Numbered from the stretch's first letter, positions 7,509 through 14,325 are shown. The stretch is 26,394 nt of DNA from 2-01-FULL-39-10-A sp964565795 (GCA_964565795.1 CAZMGC010000011.1:1-26394); one strand, 5' to 3'. Made by a program: numbers and translations. The notes: generated by a model from the sequence alone, not told the origin.

Positions 7509-7549
7509 CTATTCAGGTAAGAATAAAAACTCAAACAGTAACTATGTAG
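7494..7549 (-). promoter_or_regulatory. Candidate antiterminator pairing in the rplC leader
   Basis: Minus-strand CTACATAGT (7549-7541) pairs with ACTATGTGG (7502-7494) over nine base pairs with a single G-U. The second partner is the same sequence used by the terminator hairpin at 7484-7508, so the two structures exclude one another. The first partner includes the stop codon TAG of the small leader ORF at 7542-7577, so a ribosome finishing that ORF would cover it. Mechanism inferred. Confidence 0.6.
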
Positions 7550-7577
7550 CTATCACCTCCTGTGTTTGTAAAGCCAT
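7542..7577 (-). CDS. Candidate 11-aa leader peptide of the rplC operon
   Basis: ATG at 7575-7577 opens MALQTQEVIAT and stops at TAG, 7542-7544. The start lies about 6 nt after the predicted +1, so it would be translated from a nearly leaderless end, like the accessory genes here. Codons 6-9 contain AGGAGGTGAT, the best Shine-Dalgarno-like sequence I found in the window, but no start codon sits at normal spacing after it. The stop codon is inside the antiterminator arm. It may be a regulatory uORF instead of a functional peptide, or chance. Confidence 0.45.
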   Translation of the reverse strand: MALQTQEVIAT

Positions 7578-7589
7578 TTTGTAATAGTA

Positions 7590-7618
7590 ATTATAGCTAA
7601 CGTCGTGCGTAATTGCAA
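7590..7618 (-). promoter_or_regulatory. Promoter of the rplC-rplF operon
   Basis: On the minus strand -35 TTGCAA (7618-7613), 17-bp spacer, -10 TATAAT (7595-7590). The predicted start of transcription is near 7583, giving a leader of about 127 nt before the rplC ATG. It is one of the strongest consensus matches in the window, fitting a ribosomal protein operon. Confidence 0.85.
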
Positions 7619-7628
7619 GAGGATTAGC

Positions 7629-9218
7629 TTAGTATCTTACCTGGGGCTTAATCATCAGTACTTCAGTTATAGTATCTTTATATAGGTCGTCAAAAGAAAT
7701 ACTTTTTCCTCTACATTTTTCCTTTAATTGGTAAATTTTTATTGAATAATTATCTGAGGCTGGAATTGATTTAGCCAAATAAAAGAATTTTTCCATACCC
7801 AGAAGCTCGCCATTTCTGGTAACAAAAAATAAAGGATATTTTGAGGTCATACATTGGTAAGCTTCGATACCCGGATACAACCTGGAATCCATACGAAAAG
7901 TTAATAAATTGTCAGTTTTATTAGCATATGCGTTAATAGCACTTTCAGGATTTCCAGCATTTAAACCAAAAACCACTATTCCAACTCTTGAATTTACATT
8001 ATCTTTTATGTGATTCACGGCCTCATTTACTCCTACTCCCGATGTCTGGCCACTTAAATAAATTAATTCAGAATATTTTGTTAATTTTGAAATATTTAGA
8101 ATATGATTCTTAGGATTAATAACTAAAAATAAGGAAGAAATCAGTGGTATTACCAAACAAATCCCGACTATTAATTTATTTATGGAATTTTTTCGCCAGA
8201 GAATATAAAAAACATAAGAGGACGAAATAATTAAAAACGGTAGAAAGGGAACTAAGTATCTACTGCTCTGAGATTTATTTAAAAATATCTCAAGAAATAG
8301 AGTTCCCAAAAAGTAGATAAAAAATATTTTAAAATTCTTAATCTTATTCTTAAAAATCAAATACAAGCCGACAATCCCGGATACAAAAACTAAAGGTGTA
8401 ATAGAGAAAAATCCAATCTCCATAAATCCTAGAAAATTATTTACCCAAACCTTAATAGGTAAACCGGCTAATTCCATAAATGTAAATGAGTATCTACTGT
8501 TACTAGAAAGTGTTTGCCAGAAAACAGGATTTATAAAAAGCAATGCATCAACGGCGATAATCGAGGCTAAAATTATAGATATAGGCTTTAAGTAATCGTA
8601 TTTTTTATGTTTAAAAACAAAAATTAACATAATTAAAAATGCAGTGAAAATAAAGATTAAAGTTGTAGATTTGATAAAAAATCCAATTCCTAAAATTACA
8701 CCAAGTAAGATCGCATTTTTATTAACTGGTTTTTCCAAAAAGCTCATAAGAAAATAGAATGCCCAAACACCAACACAAACTAAACCACTTTCAAGCAAAG
8801 CCTGTCTGTTAAAAAATACAAAAATAGGTGTTACTGAAAATGTAAATGTAGCAATAAGCCCTGTATTTTTATTAAAAAGTTTTTTGGATACCAAATAAAT
8901 TCCTATTAATGATCCGGCTCCAAACAAAACAGAAACAAATCTTCCAGCATAAAGCGGATCGCTAAAAAAGTTAGAAAAAATTCCAAAAAGCCAAATCATT
9001 AAAGGCTGCTTAGCGTCACTTAAGGAGTCGTACTCCTTGCCAGGCCAATGAGTTTGAATCCATCCCCAGTCGATGTAAATAGCTTCATCATTAAAAATTG
9101 GAAGTAAAGTTAGATTAATTAAATTGAAAATGAAGTAACAAAGAAGAATTAGAAGTAAATATTTATTAGTTATTGTCCACTTTTTAAACTTATCAAACAG
9201 CTTCAATGCCTCAGGCAT
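7629..9218 (-). CDS. GT39/PMT-type membrane glycosyltransferase
   Basis: 529 aa integral membrane protein with about ten to twelve hydrophobic helices and a soluble C-terminal domain of roughly 150 residues. The first loop carries NDEAIYIDWGW with Asp44-Glu45, the acidic pair at the active site of GT-C enzymes (protein mannosyltransferase, ArnT), and DAKQPLMIWLFG, matching the family's D/H-KPPL motif. Such enzymes move a sugar from a polyprenyl-phosphate donor to a lipid or protein on the outer face; the acceptor cannot be told from sequence. It lies after the small membrane protein gene 9239-9790 but has its own -10 box (TGCTATAAT) ending 6 nt before ATG, predicting a leaderless mRNA. It opens the first accessory island beyond rplC. 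Confidence 0.85.
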   Translation of the reverse strand: MPEALKLFDKFKKWTITNKYLLLILLCYFIFNLINLTLLPIFNDEAIYIDWGWIQTHWPGKEYDSLSDAKQPLMIWLFGIFSNFFSDPLYAGRFVSVLFGAGSLIGIYLVSKKLFNKNTGLIATFTFSVTPIFVFFNRQALLESGLVCVGVWAFYFLMSFLEKPVNKNAILLGVILGIGFFIKSTTLIFIFTAFLIMLIFVFKHKKYDYLKPISIILASIIAVDALLFINPVFWQTLSSNSRYSFTFMELAGLPIKVWVNNFLGFMEIGFFSITPLVFVSGIVGLYLIFKNKIKNFKIFFIYFLGTLFLEIFLNKSQSSRYLVPFLPFLIISSSYVFYILWRKNSINKLIVGICLVIPLISSLFLVINPKNHILNISKLTKYSELIYLSGQTSGVGVNEAVNHIKDNVNSRVGIVVFGLNAGNPESAINAYANKTDNLLTFRMDSRLYPGIEAYQCMTSKYPLFFVTRNGELLGMEKFFYLAKSIPASDNYSIKIYQLKEKCRGKSISFDDLYKDTITEVLMIKPQVRY

Positions 9219-9224
9219 AAAAAA

Positions 9225-9233
9225 ATTATAGCA
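9225..9233 (-). promoter_or_regulatory. Extended -10 promoter of the GT39 gene (leaderless)
   Basis: Minus-strand TGCTATAAT: an extended -10 (TGn) with perfect TATAAT at 9230-9225, then exactly 6 nt to the ATG at 9218. No good -35 is present, which suits an extended -10. Confidence 0.7.
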
Positions 9234-9238
9234 GGTTA

Positions 9239-9790
9239 CTAATCATTTCTTTTCCTCCTGATCTTTCCTACTACTGATTCCCTAACTGTTTTCATTCTAT
9301 TAACAAAAGGGTCTATTCTCCCCGATGCAATCAACAGATTGAATGGGATGAACCATGCTGGAATCGTTAGAGATGTCGCAATAATACTATCGACTAAGAG
9401 TTGGTCATCACGGTTGTAAACTGCGATAGCGTTTATTGGATTCGTTAATTGTAAATAAACATGATTTCCCGCATGTTCTAAGACAGAAGAGAGCCTTGGT
9501 TTTCCTGTCATAATATTAAAAGTTGTTCCGTAAGGACTAGCACTATATTCTCTTTCTCGTAGATTTCTTGCTTCAAAAGCAACGCTTGCAACGTTGGCTA
9601 CTCCTGAAAGCCCTACTAATGCCGCTCTAGGTAAATCACCACTAGATAACATGTGTGTTGCGGTGGTTAAACCTATCTCAATTGGGAGAATCGAAGGAAT
9701 CGATGCAGTAAAGATTGCTGATGTAACAGCAATTCCTTCAGGATTTACTCTGCTCTTCGCAGCTTGATATCTTTCCTTTACGCTCGGCAT
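9239..9790 (-). CDS. Small membrane protein of unknown function
   Basis: 183 aa; I do not recognise a family. Hydrophobic segments lie near residues 17-45, 56-72 and 130-155 (TSLTIPAWFIPFNLLIA), with a basic C-terminus ending VGKIRRKRND, so a protein with three or four membrane passes and a cytoplasmic tail is plausible. Base composition is less AT-rich than its neighbours in places. Start chosen at ATG 9788-9790 because a TATAAT ends 9 nt before it. Its stop lies 20 nt from the start of the GT39 gene. Confidence 0.6.
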   Translation of the reverse strand: MPSVKERYQAAKSRVNPEGIAVTSAIFTASIPSILPIEIGLTTATHMLSSGDLPRAALVGLSGVANVASVAFEARNLREREYSASPYGTTFNIMTGKPRLSSVLEHAGNHVYLQLTNPINAIAVYNRDDQLLVDSIIATSLTIPAWFIPFNLLIASGRIDPFVNRMKTVRESVVGKIRRKRND

Positions 9791-9799
9791 ATGCCGGCA

Positions 9800-9808
9800 A
9801 TTATAGCA
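9800..9808 (-). promoter_or_regulatory. Extended -10 promoter of the 9239-9790 gene
   Basis: Minus-strand TGCTATAAT with 9 nt to ATG, so a 5' leader of at most about 3 nt. The same 16-bp block around it (GCAATTATAGCAGTTT on the plus strand) recurs at about 10327-10342. Confidence 0.65.
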
Positions 9809-9821
9809 GTTTGGATTTTAT

Positions 9822-10259
9822 TTATTCAGAGGTTAACTCTGTCTGATCTAAAACAACACCTGTATTATCAGGCTTAATTACAACTTGCCCTCTAAAATAA
9901 ACTTTATCGTCGGGAATATCCATTTCTTCCCAACCAAATATTTCATTCCCAGTTATCATTCCCCACTCAATCATCCTTGGATTTCCTGTTGTAAACACAT
10001 ATCTAAATGGGCTTCCTGTCTCATTAGCCATATTCTGCATTAGCTCCCTAGCGCCTCTGTATAATGCTGTGGTTTCTCCTGGTGAATTATTTTCAGATTC
10101 TCCAAAAGGGTTAGCTGCAAAATCCCTATTTATTATTGCTGTTGTTACAGAATCGCCATTAAACTTGACCGACAAAATTTTATTACCCAAACTAAGTAGA
10201 TATTGACCATTTTGAGAATCATAATCTTTTGTTAATTCTGGGATTGATGACTCTGACAT
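9822..10259 (-). CDS. Hypothetical protein, 145 aa
   Basis: No family recognised. The sequence is soluble and acidic, begins MSESSIPELTKDYDSQNG, and alternates predicted strands (KILSVKFNGDSVTTAIIN, FRYVFTTGN, VYFRGQVVIKP) with one helix (LYRGARELMQNMANE). The order beta-beta-helix-beta with the RYVFTTGNPRM segment is faintly like an acetyltransferase-style fold, but no cofactor motif is present. TATTAT ends 7 nt before the ATG at 10259. A second TATAAT block lies 70 nt further upstream. Confidence 0.55.
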   Translation of the reverse strand: MSESSIPELTKDYDSQNGQYLLSLGNKILSVKFNGDSVTTAIINRDFAANPFGESENNSPGETTALYRGARELMQNMANETGSPFRYVFTTGNPRMIEWGMITGNEIFGWEEMDIPDDKVYFRGQVVIKPDNTGVVLDQTELTSE

Positions 10260-10266
10260 AAGAATA

Positions 10267-10275
10267 ATAATAACA
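10267..10275 (-). promoter_or_regulatory. Possible extended -10 promoter of the 9822-10259 gene
   Basis: Minus-strand TGTTATTAT, an extended -10 with one mismatch to TATAAT, ending 7 nt before ATG 10259. The tract is AT-rich, so the match is weaker evidence than at other genes. Confidence 0.45.
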
Positions 10276-10353
10276 CAAAAAACTTGAGGCTAAATTGCAT
10301 ATTTATCTCAATGCTCACTCTTGCGGGCAATTATAGCAGTTTATTTATTCTTT

Positions 10354-10395
10354 AAACTAGCTTCGCAAGGCCTGAAACTAGCTTCGCAAGGCCTG
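10354..10395 (+). repeat. Tandem 21-bp direct repeat
   Basis: Two perfect 21-bp copies, 10354-10374 and 10375-10395, each starting AAACTAGCTTCGC and ending GGCCTG. The second copy forms the left half of the palindrome at 10379-10409. A degenerate partial copy follows at about 10411-10430. Confidence 0.9.
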
Positions 10396-10409
10396 GCCTT
10401 GCGAAGCTA
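10379..10409. repeat. 31-nt palindrome, REP-like family, locus 1
   Basis: Perfect 15-bp inverted repeat around a single T: TAGCTTCGCAAGGCC / GGCCTTGCGAAGCTA. It lies 3' of the gene at 10427-10960. The core CGCAAGGCC-N-GGCCTTGCG also occurs at 24362-24392 and 25376-25406. No U-run follows on either strand, so it is not an ordinary intrinsic terminator, though it would form a very strong RNA hairpin. Confidence 0.9.
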
Positions 10410-10426
10410 AGACTGGCATTGCAAGA

Positions 10427-10960
10427 CTAAGAAGCTGCAGCTGCAGGTCTCTGAGACCCAGCGGTAGATATTATAGGCGCACCAACGTGCATTGCCATAT
10501 ATTTATAAAAGTCAAGATTATTACCCATTGATCGATTAGAGCCAGGTACAAATTCAACTTCAATACCTTTTCTACTGCTCAATTGACCGGGATTAAATAA
10601 TGAGGCTAAGAACCCTATCATTTGATCTGGACTTTCTGCGCTAAATTTCCAACTATCTCCTTCTGGCGTAAAACCCCGATAAGTAAAATTCGCTCCTTGA
10701 ATTCTATCAAAAGACAGCAAAGGCAAATGATGCGCATGGCCTCCGCGAACCACATGAACTGAATTTAATTCATTTTCGTATCCGAAATCATGCGCAGAAT
10801 AACGTCTTACTGTTAAATGTGCTTGGTTATCTGGAATTTTTATAACTGCAGATTTTCTTCCATAACCTTCGTAACTTCTAATAGATCTGTCTTTTGAAAC
10901 AGAAACCAATCTACCTAAGCTCTGAGAATATCTCATTAATGTACTACGTTCTGTTCTCAT
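10427..10960 (-). CDS. Hypothetical protein, 177 aa
   Basis: Not recognised. It is soluble, basic, with Arg- and Ser-rich N-terminus (MRTERSTLMRYSQSLGRLV), a His-rich RGGHAHHLPLL near residue 72 that could bind metal, predicted strands through the middle, and a C-terminus ending QRPAAAAS. TAAAAT ends 9 nt before ATG 10960, matching the geometry of the other accessory promoters, but no -35 is visible; it may also be read through from rpsJ, whose stop lies 35 nt upstream with a hairpin between. The palindrome locus 10354-10409 follows its stop. Confidence 0.5.
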   Translation of the reverse strand: MRTERSTLMRYSQSLGRLVSVSKDRSIRSYEGYGRKSAVIKIPDNQAHLTVRRYSAHDFGYENELNSVHVVRGGHAHHLPLLSFDRIQGANFTYRGFTPEGDSWKFSAESPDQMIGFLASLFNPGQLSSRKGIEVEFVPGSNRSMGNNLDFYKYMAMHVGAPIISTAGSQRPAAAAS

Positions 10961-10977
10961 AGAGGTTTTATTTTAAG

Positions 10978-10996
10978 AAGGATTAAAATAATCCTT
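10978..10996 (-). terminator. Hairpin after rpsJ, possible weak terminator
   Basis: 7-bp stem AAGGATT / AATCCTT with 5-nt loop, overlapping the rpsJ stop codon. It is followed by CTTAAAATAAAA on the minus strand, a poor U-run, so termination would be partial at best. Confidence 0.5.
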
Positions 10997-11303
10997 ACAT
11001 TTTAATTTCTATATTTACTCCGGCTGGAAGCTCGAGGTGGCCGAGAGAGTCCATAGTTTTTTCCGTTGGACTAACAATATCAATTAATCTTTTGTGAACT
11101 TTAATTTCAAAATGATCTCTTGCGTCTTTGTCAATGAATGGGGATTTGTTTACTGCGTAGACTGATCTTTTAGTAGGCAAAGGTATTGGTCCCACAACTT
11201 TAGCTCCGGTTCTAATAGCCGTATCTAAAATTTGCTGACAAGATGCATCGATTACTCTTGCATCGTAGCTCTTTAAGCGAACTCGAATTCTACCTTTTGG
11301 CAT
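10995..11303 (-). CDS. rpsJ: 30S ribosomal protein S10
   Basis: 102 aa, normal length. It starts MPKGRIRVRLKSYDARVID, has GPIPLPTKRSVYAVNKSPFIDKDARDHFEIKVHKRLIDI and ends ELPAGVNIEIKM, all diagnostic of S10. It lies 24 nt after tuf and is most likely cotranscribed with it from the tuf promoter. In most bacteria rplC follows directly; here 3.5 kb of unrelated genes intervenes. Confidence 0.98.
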   Translation of the reverse strand: MPKGRIRVRLKSYDARVIDASCQQILDTAIRTGAKVVGPIPLPTKRSVYAVNKSPFIDKDARDHFEIKVHKRLIDIVSPTEKTMDSLGHLELPAGVNIEIKM

Positions 11304-11327
11304 ATACTAAAAAATCAAAGGGCGAAG

Positions 11328-12509
11328 TTATTTAATAACTTTTGTTACTACTCCTGCTCCAACTGTTTTTCCACCTTCGCGAACAGCGAATCTTACTCCC
11401 TCTTCAAGAGCAACTGGAGCGATAAGTTTTACTGTCATTTTTGTACTATCTCCAGGCATAACCATTTCTACTCCTGATGGAAGTGTAGCTTCTCCTGTTA
11501 CGTCAGTTGTTCTAACATAGAATTGTGGTCTGTATCCAGTAAAGAATGGGGTGTGTCTTCCACCTTCTTCTTTTGTAAGAATGTAGATTTCAGCTTCAAA
11601 TTCAGTGTGTGGAGTAATAGATCCTGGTTTTGCAAGAACTTGTCCTCTTTCAACTTGATCCTTTTCAATTCCTCTAATTAATACTCCAACATTATCTCCA
11701 GCTTGACCTTCGTCTAGCATCTTATGGAACATTTCTACTCCAGTTACAACTGTGTTTTGAGTAGCTTTAATTCCAACGATTTCTACTGCTTCGTTAACTT
11801 TTACTACTCCTCTTTCGATTCTTCCTGTTACAACTGTTCCTCTTCCTTTAATTGAGAATACGTCTTCAACAGGCATTAAGAATGGTTTTGCAGTATCTCT
11901 TACAGGAGTTGGAATATCTTTGTCAACTGCTGCCATAAGATCCAAAATTTGCTTTTCAGCTTCCGCATCTCCTTCAAGAGCTTTAAGAGCTGATCCTCGG
12001 ACAATTGTAACTTTGTCTCCTGGATATTCATATTTAGTAAGAAGCTCTCTAACTTCCATTTCAACAAGATCAAGAAGTTCTGCATCTTGAACCATATCTA
12101 CTTTGTTAAGCCAAACTACGATTGCTGGAACTCCAACTTGCTTTGCAAGAAGAATGTGCTCTCTAGTCTGTGGCATAGGACCATCTGGTGCTGAAACTAC
12201 TAAGATAGCTCCATCCATCTGTGCTGCTCCTGTGATCATGTTCTTGATGTAATCAGCGTGTCCTGGAGCATCGATGTGAGCATAGTGTCTGTTAGCTGTT
12301 TCGTATTCTACGTGAGTAATATTAATCGTGACTCCACGTGCTTTTTCTTCTGGAGCATTATCGATATCCTCATACTTCATAGCTTTTGCTCCACCTGCTT
12401 TTGAAAGCACAGTAGCAATAGCTGCTGTAGTAGTAGTCTTACCATGGTCAACGTGACCAATAGTACCTATGTTTACGTGTGGTTTTGTTCTGTCAAATTT
12501 GTCTGCCAT
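11328..12509 (-). CDS. tuf: Elongation factor Tu
   Basis: 393 aa, full length. G1 GHVDHGKT at 18-25, RGVTIN effector segment near 58-63, DAPGH at 80-84 and NKVD at 135-138 (usually NKCD) define the GTPase domain; domains 2 and 3 follow to the end VTKVIK. EF-Tu delivers aminoacyl-tRNA to the ribosome. A promoter at 12548-12576 and a 5'-terminal hairpin (12524-12540) precede it, with no Shine-Dalgarno sequence. It forms a two-gene unit with rpsJ and lies apart from fusA, which is 9 kb upstream instead of adjacent. Confidence 0.99.
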   Translation of the reverse strand: MADKFDRTKPHVNIGTIGHVDHGKTTTTAAIATVLSKAGGAKAMKYEDIDNAPEEKARGVTINITHVEYETANRHYAHIDAPGHADYIKNMITGAAQMDGAILVVSAPDGPMPQTREHILLAKQVGVPAIVVWLNKVDMVQDAELLDLVEMEVRELLTKYEYPGDKVTIVRGSALKALEGDAEAEKQILDLMAAVDKDIPTPVRDTAKPFLMPVEDVFSIKGRGTVVTGRIERGVVKVNEAVEIVGIKATQNTVVTGVEMFHKMLDEGQAGDNVGVLIRGIEKDQVERGQVLAKPGSITPHTEFEAEIYILTKEEGGRHTPFFTGYRPQFYVRTTDVTGEATLPSGVEMVMPGDSTKMTVKLIAPVALEEGVRFAVREGGKTVGAGVVTKVIK

Positions 12510-12516
12510 ATAAATC

Positions 12517-12541
12517 TAAAAAACCATCAGCCATTGATGGT
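12517..12541 (-). promoter_or_regulatory. 5'-end hairpin and U-run in the tuf leader
   Basis: Minus-strand ACCATCA-ATGGC-TGATGG-TTTTTT. The six- to seven-base-pair stem begins at the predicted +1 (12541) and the U-run ends about 8 nt before the ATG. It resembles an intrinsic terminator but sits at the extreme 5' end of the 32-nt leader, so an mRNA-stabilising or start-regulating role is as likely. fusA has the same arrangement. Confidence 0.7.
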
Positions 12542-12547
12542 AAAAAG

Positions 12548-12576
12548 AATATACTACACTTTTTTAAAATCGTCAA
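12548..12576 (-). promoter_or_regulatory. tuf-rpsJ promoter
   Basis: Minus-strand -35 TTGACG (12576-12571), 17-bp spacer, -10 TATATT (12553-12548). Predicted +1 at about 12541. Confidence 0.8.
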
Positions 12577-12588
12577 TAGGTATTTTGC

Positions 12589-12918
12589 CTATTTCTTAGG
12601 TTCTAATTTTCTCTTTTCGATTTTCTTAAGGGAATAAATAAGAGCGTCATGAAGATTAATCTTTTTAATGCGTGCTAATCTAAGAATCGAAACCAAAATA
12701 TCACCAAGCTCTTGTTCATATGTTTCGTCTTTTTGCGCAGAAAGATTAGTTCCTTTCCTGCCTTGCTTTGCAAGATAAGCTCGCGACATTTCTCCTACCT
12801 CTTCTACGATTTGAAGAATCAGAATAGAACCAAATTCCTTAGAATCCCTTACGCCTTTATCAATATCATCAAGATACTTAAAGTAATAGCCAAATGGCTG
12901 CATTTTTCTCTTACTCAT
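12589..12918 (-). CDS. MazG-like nucleotide pyrophosphohydrolase domain protein
   Basis: 109 aa, a single MazG-type all-helical domain. The metal-binding pattern is visible: EEVGE at 39-43 and ELGD at 70-73, i.e. ExxE followed by ExxD. Proteins of this class hydrolyse NTPs or dNTPs (house-cleaning, dUTP/dCTP or alarmone-related); the substrate is not predictable. TGTTATAAT ends 6 nt before the ATG, predicting a leaderless transcript. It ends just upstream of the tuf promoter. Confidence 0.78.
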   Translation of the reverse strand: MSKRKMQPFGYYFKYLDDIDKGVRDSKEFGSILILQIVEEVGEMSRAYLAKQGRKGTNLSAQKDETYEQELGDILVSILRLARIKKINLHDALIYSLKKIEKRKLEPKK

Positions 12919-12924
12919 GCGGCT

Positions 12925-12933
12925 ATTATAACA
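12925..12933 (-). promoter_or_regulatory. Extended -10 promoter of the MazG-like gene (leaderless)
   Basis: Minus-strand TGTTATAAT; perfect TATAAT at 12930-12925 and exactly 6 nt to ATG 12918. No recognisable -35. Confidence 0.7.
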
Positions 12934-12951
12934 TTATGAGGAAATATTAAT

Positions 12952-13595
12952 TTAATTGATTTCTTTTATGCCGAATTCGACTTGATTATAGTAAAATCCC
13001 CACCCGTCTCCACCATCTGACATAGGGAAACCACAAACTTCTTTAGTTTTTATTCCTTTAAAAGCTTTACCTTTTCTATTATTTCCATCAGTCACATACA
13101 TGCCAGTGTAGGCAAATTTATTTGATGTATTAGTTCTTACAAAAGCAATAGTGTTACAATTTTTAGTAACTTTAAGGTATCTTGCTGGAAAACCACAGTC
13201 TCCCTGAGTTGCGGTTTTTTCTTTACCGTTTTTCTNNNNNNNNNNTTAACAGTAAAAGATTTTTTAGCACAATCCTCAGATCCATCCTGATCTGCATTTT
13301 TATTTACATCTCTGAAGAGCTTTATCGCAATGTATTTGTCGACAGTCACCCCTGCGGCAACCTGCTTTTTTACATTAGCAATTGCTTCTTCCCTAGTATA
13401 TGAAATGTCCTCATCTGCTATCGATACACCTTTAACCTGATTTGTGTTAAGCGTAATTTGATAAACAGTTAGCGTAGAAAGTATGATTATTCCGAAGATT
13501 ACAAGCTTTGGGAAAGTAAATATTTTTTCGAGGAACGACTTCTTAACAGCTCGTCGCACCGGTCTTTTTCTAGATTTGGACAGTTTTTTTGGCAT
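12952..13595 (-). CDS. Membrane-anchored or secreted protein, interrupted by an assembly gap
   Basis: The N-terminal 116 residues start MPKKLSKSRKRPVRR, with a very basic cytoplasmic head, one membrane helix near residues 31-50 (LVIFGIIILSTLTVYQITL) and then an extracellular part with DVNKNADQDGSEDC, which looks like a short Asp/Asn-rich calcium loop. After ten N the frame shifts, and the following 94 codons (13233 to the stop at 12952) read KNGKEKTATQGDCGFPARY to GFYYNQVEFGIKEIN without a stop, with four Cys in the whole extracellular part. Joining TTTACTGTTAA to AAACGGTAAAG would give an uninterrupted FTVKNGKEK, so the gap may be zero or negative. Family not recognised. A consensus TTGACA lies at 13632-13627 but the -10 at 17-bp spacing is poor. 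Confidence 0.7.
13236..13245. other. Assembly gap (10 N)
   Basis: Ten N inside the secreted-protein gene. The coding frames on each side differ by the placeholder length, so the frameshift is not evidence of a pseudogene. Confidence 0.99.
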
Positions 13596-13632
13596 CTAAT
13601 CTAGTGAAACATAAAATATAAGACTGTGTCAA

Positions 13633-14325
13633 TTACCTCATTCGATCGGCGTATTTGATAGCTTCACGCATTACCGTTGCTGACATATCACTGGTGTGAT
13701 ATGCAGAAATATCATTAAGATGAACCCAGTCTCCAGCAAGTGGAATGTTTTTTCTTTTTTGCTTAAATACTGATTTAATTTGTTCCTGATCAATAGGCTC
13801 ATACCAACTCCCTGCAAGAAAAGTACCATTTGGTGTAGATGTAGTTGCTATACAAAGACCAGCCTTTCTACCTTTTTCTTTAATCAGAATAGAGTCACCA
13901 GCAAATACTACTGATCTACTTTCTATCGATTCAATTAAGTAATCTTCAGAATCTGGACAAAGCTCCCAGCTTCTGTGGAAGGGGGATATTGTCACATCTG
14001 CTTGTGAATCAATAATTGGGACTAACCTAGCTCTTGCTTCATGGCTTAATGAACCTGCTGAAACTGCTGATAAAAATAGTCCAATTAGATATCTATTTAT
14101 AGATCCATCAGATTTAATTAATCCTTCGAGAAATGCTATACCCTCAGAAGTTCTTATTGCCTCGCTAATACTAGCAGCATCCCAAATAACCCTATAAGAC
14201 AGCTGTCGACCATCTCTTGTTTGTGAAACCCTCTCAGATGTAAGATCTGCTAACACTCTCTGCGCGCTAGGACTCCAAACTCTTCCTCCGTCTGTTCTTG
14301 AAACATCTACACCTTCATGAGTCAT
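13633..14325 (-). CDS. Hypothetical protein, 230 aa
   Basis: Not recognised. A soluble protein with an N-terminal helical half (SPSAQRVLADLTSERV, LIGLFLSAVSAGSL) and a C-terminal half of predicted strands (SVVFAGDSILIKEKGRKAGLCIATT) ending AIKYADRMR. It contains few Cys and no obvious catalytic motif. It is preceded by the best promoter in the window (14332-14360) placed 6 nt before ATG. It is divergent from the response regulator gene, with about 86 bp between the two starts. Confidence 0.55.
   Translation of the reverse strand: MTHEGVDVSRTDGGRVWSPSAQRVLADLTSERVSQTRDGRQLSYRVIWDAASISEAIRTSEGIAFLEGLIKSDGSINRYLIGLFLSAVSAGSLSHEARARLVPIIDSQADVTISPFHRSWELCPDSEDYLIESIESRSVVFAGDSILIKEKGRKAGLCIATTSTPNGTFLAGSWYEPIDQEQIKSVFKQKRKNIPLAGDWVHLNDISAYHTSDMSATVMREAIKYADRMR

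Noticed and set aside
7457..7628. tRNA or known riboswitch in the longest intergenic spaces
   Set aside because: No cloverleaf, no T-loop GGTTCGA-type box and no riboswitch core that I recognise; the leader upstream of rplC is better explained by the ORF and alternative hairpins.
10232..10318. A 28-codon hydrophobic ORF starting at GTG 10318 (minus strand) below a TGCTATAAT box
   Set aside because: It overlaps the start of the 9822-10259 gene in another frame, begins with GTG 11 nt from the -10 and has no support beyond being open; more likely a remnant of a duplicated promoter block.
10379..10409. CRISPR repeat or ordinary intrinsic terminator
   Set aside because: Only one tandem duplication with no spacers of regular length and no cas genes; no U-run on either strand.
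11900..12085. Small open frames on either strand inside tuf, fusA and the ribosomal genes
   Set aside because: They are out-of-frame shadows of well-conserved genes with no start signals or protein-like composition.
12517..12541. Terminator of the MazG-like gene located inside the tuf leader
   Set aside because: It lies downstream of the tuf -10, so it would also affect tuf; the matching fusA arrangement makes a leader element the better reading.
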